A program made the translations under genes and the position numbers. The notes under the pieces were generated by a model that did no database searches, was not told the origin of the DNA, and saw only the letters and a list, made by a program, of their open reading frames with translations. From Bacteroidota bacterium (GTDB taxonomy: Bacteria; Bacteroidota; Bacteroidia; Bacteroidales; UBA10428), in the NCBI GenBank assembly GCA_016699695.1, contig CP065006.1, forward strand, positions 2,666,001-2,730,000: DNA of 64,000 nucleotides, read 5' to 3'. Below, piece after piece: positions 63,476 to 64,000 of the stretch (within the stretch, counting starts at the first letter, position 1; every line of letters begins with the position of its first letter).

Positions 63476-64000
63476 GATAAAATATAGTGTTTTGCTCCTA
63501 ATTGGAATTACGGTTGCTTTACAATCGTGTGTCGATGATTTTCTGGAACTAGAGCCAAAAACAAGCCTTCTGGAGGCTAATGCCTATAAAACAGAGCATG
63601 ATGCATATCTGGCGATGACCGCGGTTTACGATGCCCAACATGTGAATAATTGGAACTTTGTACCCCTGCAATCTGATATCTTTTCCGATGATGCCTACAC
63701 AGGGGGTGAACCTGGCGGAGGTATGGGGCAATGGCAAGATCAGGAAACCTCTCTTTTAGATGCTGAAAATTCAGCTGCACGCGATTTATGGAATCGTTGT
63801 TATTCTGGAATATACCGTGCTAATTTTTATTTCTATAAAGAAGATGGCATTGAATGGAAAGATCAGGCATTAAGGAATCGCATGCATGCTGAAGTATTAA
63901 TGTTGAGAGCTTATTTTTATTGGGATTTGGTACGTCATTTTGGGTGGGTACCTATCATCGAAAGCTATCTACCCGAACCGGAATCGTATAAATCTATTCC
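63468..64000 (+). CDS. SusD/RagB-family lipoprotein (3' end outside window)
   Basis: About 177 residues visible, cut by the window edge. N-terminal lipoprotein signal with LQSC lipobox. The start of the mature protein, DDFLELEPKTSL, and the TPR-like segment AEVLMLRAYFYWDLVRHFG are characteristic of SusD family proteins, which cap the SusC channel at the cell surface. It starts 112 bases after the SusC stop, with the duplicated leader in between. Confidence 0.92.
   Translation, partial: MKTIKYSVLLLIGITVALQSCVDDFLELEPKTSLLEANAYKTEHDAYLAMTAVYDAQHVNNWNFVPLQSDIFSDDAYTGGEPGGGMGQWQDQETSLLDAENSAARDLWNRCYSGIYRANFYFYKEDGIEWKDQALRNRMHAEVLMLRAYFYWDLVRHFGWVPIIESYLPEPESYKSI

Noticed and set aside
1..64000. 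tRNA, rRNA and CRISPR arrays
   Set aside because: No cloverleaf, rRNA core or regularly spaced repeat could be found by eye apart from the tRNA-like ends of tmRNA.

Overview
The window comes from a Bacteroidetes chromosome, most likely an anaerobic or microaerophilic member of the Bacteroidales/Marinilabiliales. The evidence is a SusC/SusD pair, C-terminal T9SS sorting domains on two secreted proteins, a tmRNA with the tag GENNYALAA (the form I recall for Porphyromonas), TAnnTTTG-type -7 elements and very few Shine-Dalgarno sequences. No rRNA, tRNA or CRISPR array was seen.

The left half (about 1.4-31.5 kb) is a hydrogenase island. A ten-gene minus-strand operon (9906 to 1474) encodes an electron-bifurcating type [FeFe] hydrogenase, HydABC, plus a [2Fe-2S] thioredoxin-like protein. 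Upstream in the same operon is a putative signalling module: two DRTGG proteins, two small HATPase proteins (one RsbW-like), a PHP phosphoesterase and an H-cluster-domain protein with degenerate motifs. An intact IS701-type element sits just upstream, in front of a DUF2148 ferredoxin-like gene. Then come the full [NiFe] maturation set hypF-C-D-E-A-B (minus), alanine dehydrogenase (minus), and a plus-strand operon for a cytoplasmic NAD-linked [NiFe] hydrogenase: fused HoxEF, HoxU, HoxY, HoxH, then the HoxW-type protease. After a lone receiver, a lipoprotein and a secreted PHP protein comes the [FeFe] maturation cluster, TM1266-type regulator-hydG-hydE, followed by D-lactate dehydrogenase and lactate permease. 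hydF is not in the window.

The promoter regions of the three hydrogenase transcription units (hyd operon, hox operon, TM1266-hydG-hydE) carry similar 16-18 bp palindromes of the form TTGTTA-N6-TAACA or TTGTTA-N6-TCACA. They overlap or abut putative promoters. This fits a shared redox repressor such as Rex, or a CRP/FNR-type protein, and would tie both hydrogenases to the NADH/NAD+ state. No regulator gene of either type is in the window.

The middle (34-53 kb) is ordinary accessory and housekeeping content: a T9SS protein, a NapH/NapG-like polyferredoxin with a Tat-exported DUF362 protein, a seven-PAS histidine kinase with a lone receiver, a chemotaxis receptor, bacteriohemerythrin, an OprB-like porin, a methyltransferase, PEP carboxylase and an SLC13 transporter. 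The right end (53-64 kb) has a membrane LytTR regulator, a B12-binding radical SAM protein, a fatty acid desaturase with a decayed 3' copy flanking a toxin-antitoxin pair, tmRNA, a FucP-like sugar transporter, and SusC/SusD cut by the window end.

Two conserved genes, hydC and ppc, are broken by single-base shifts in homopolymer runs. In both cases the full conserved protein returns when one base is added or removed, so sequencing or assembly error is the likeliest cause. A 93-bp leader with a small overlapping ORF is duplicated in front of the desaturase and the SusD gene and has no obvious explanation.
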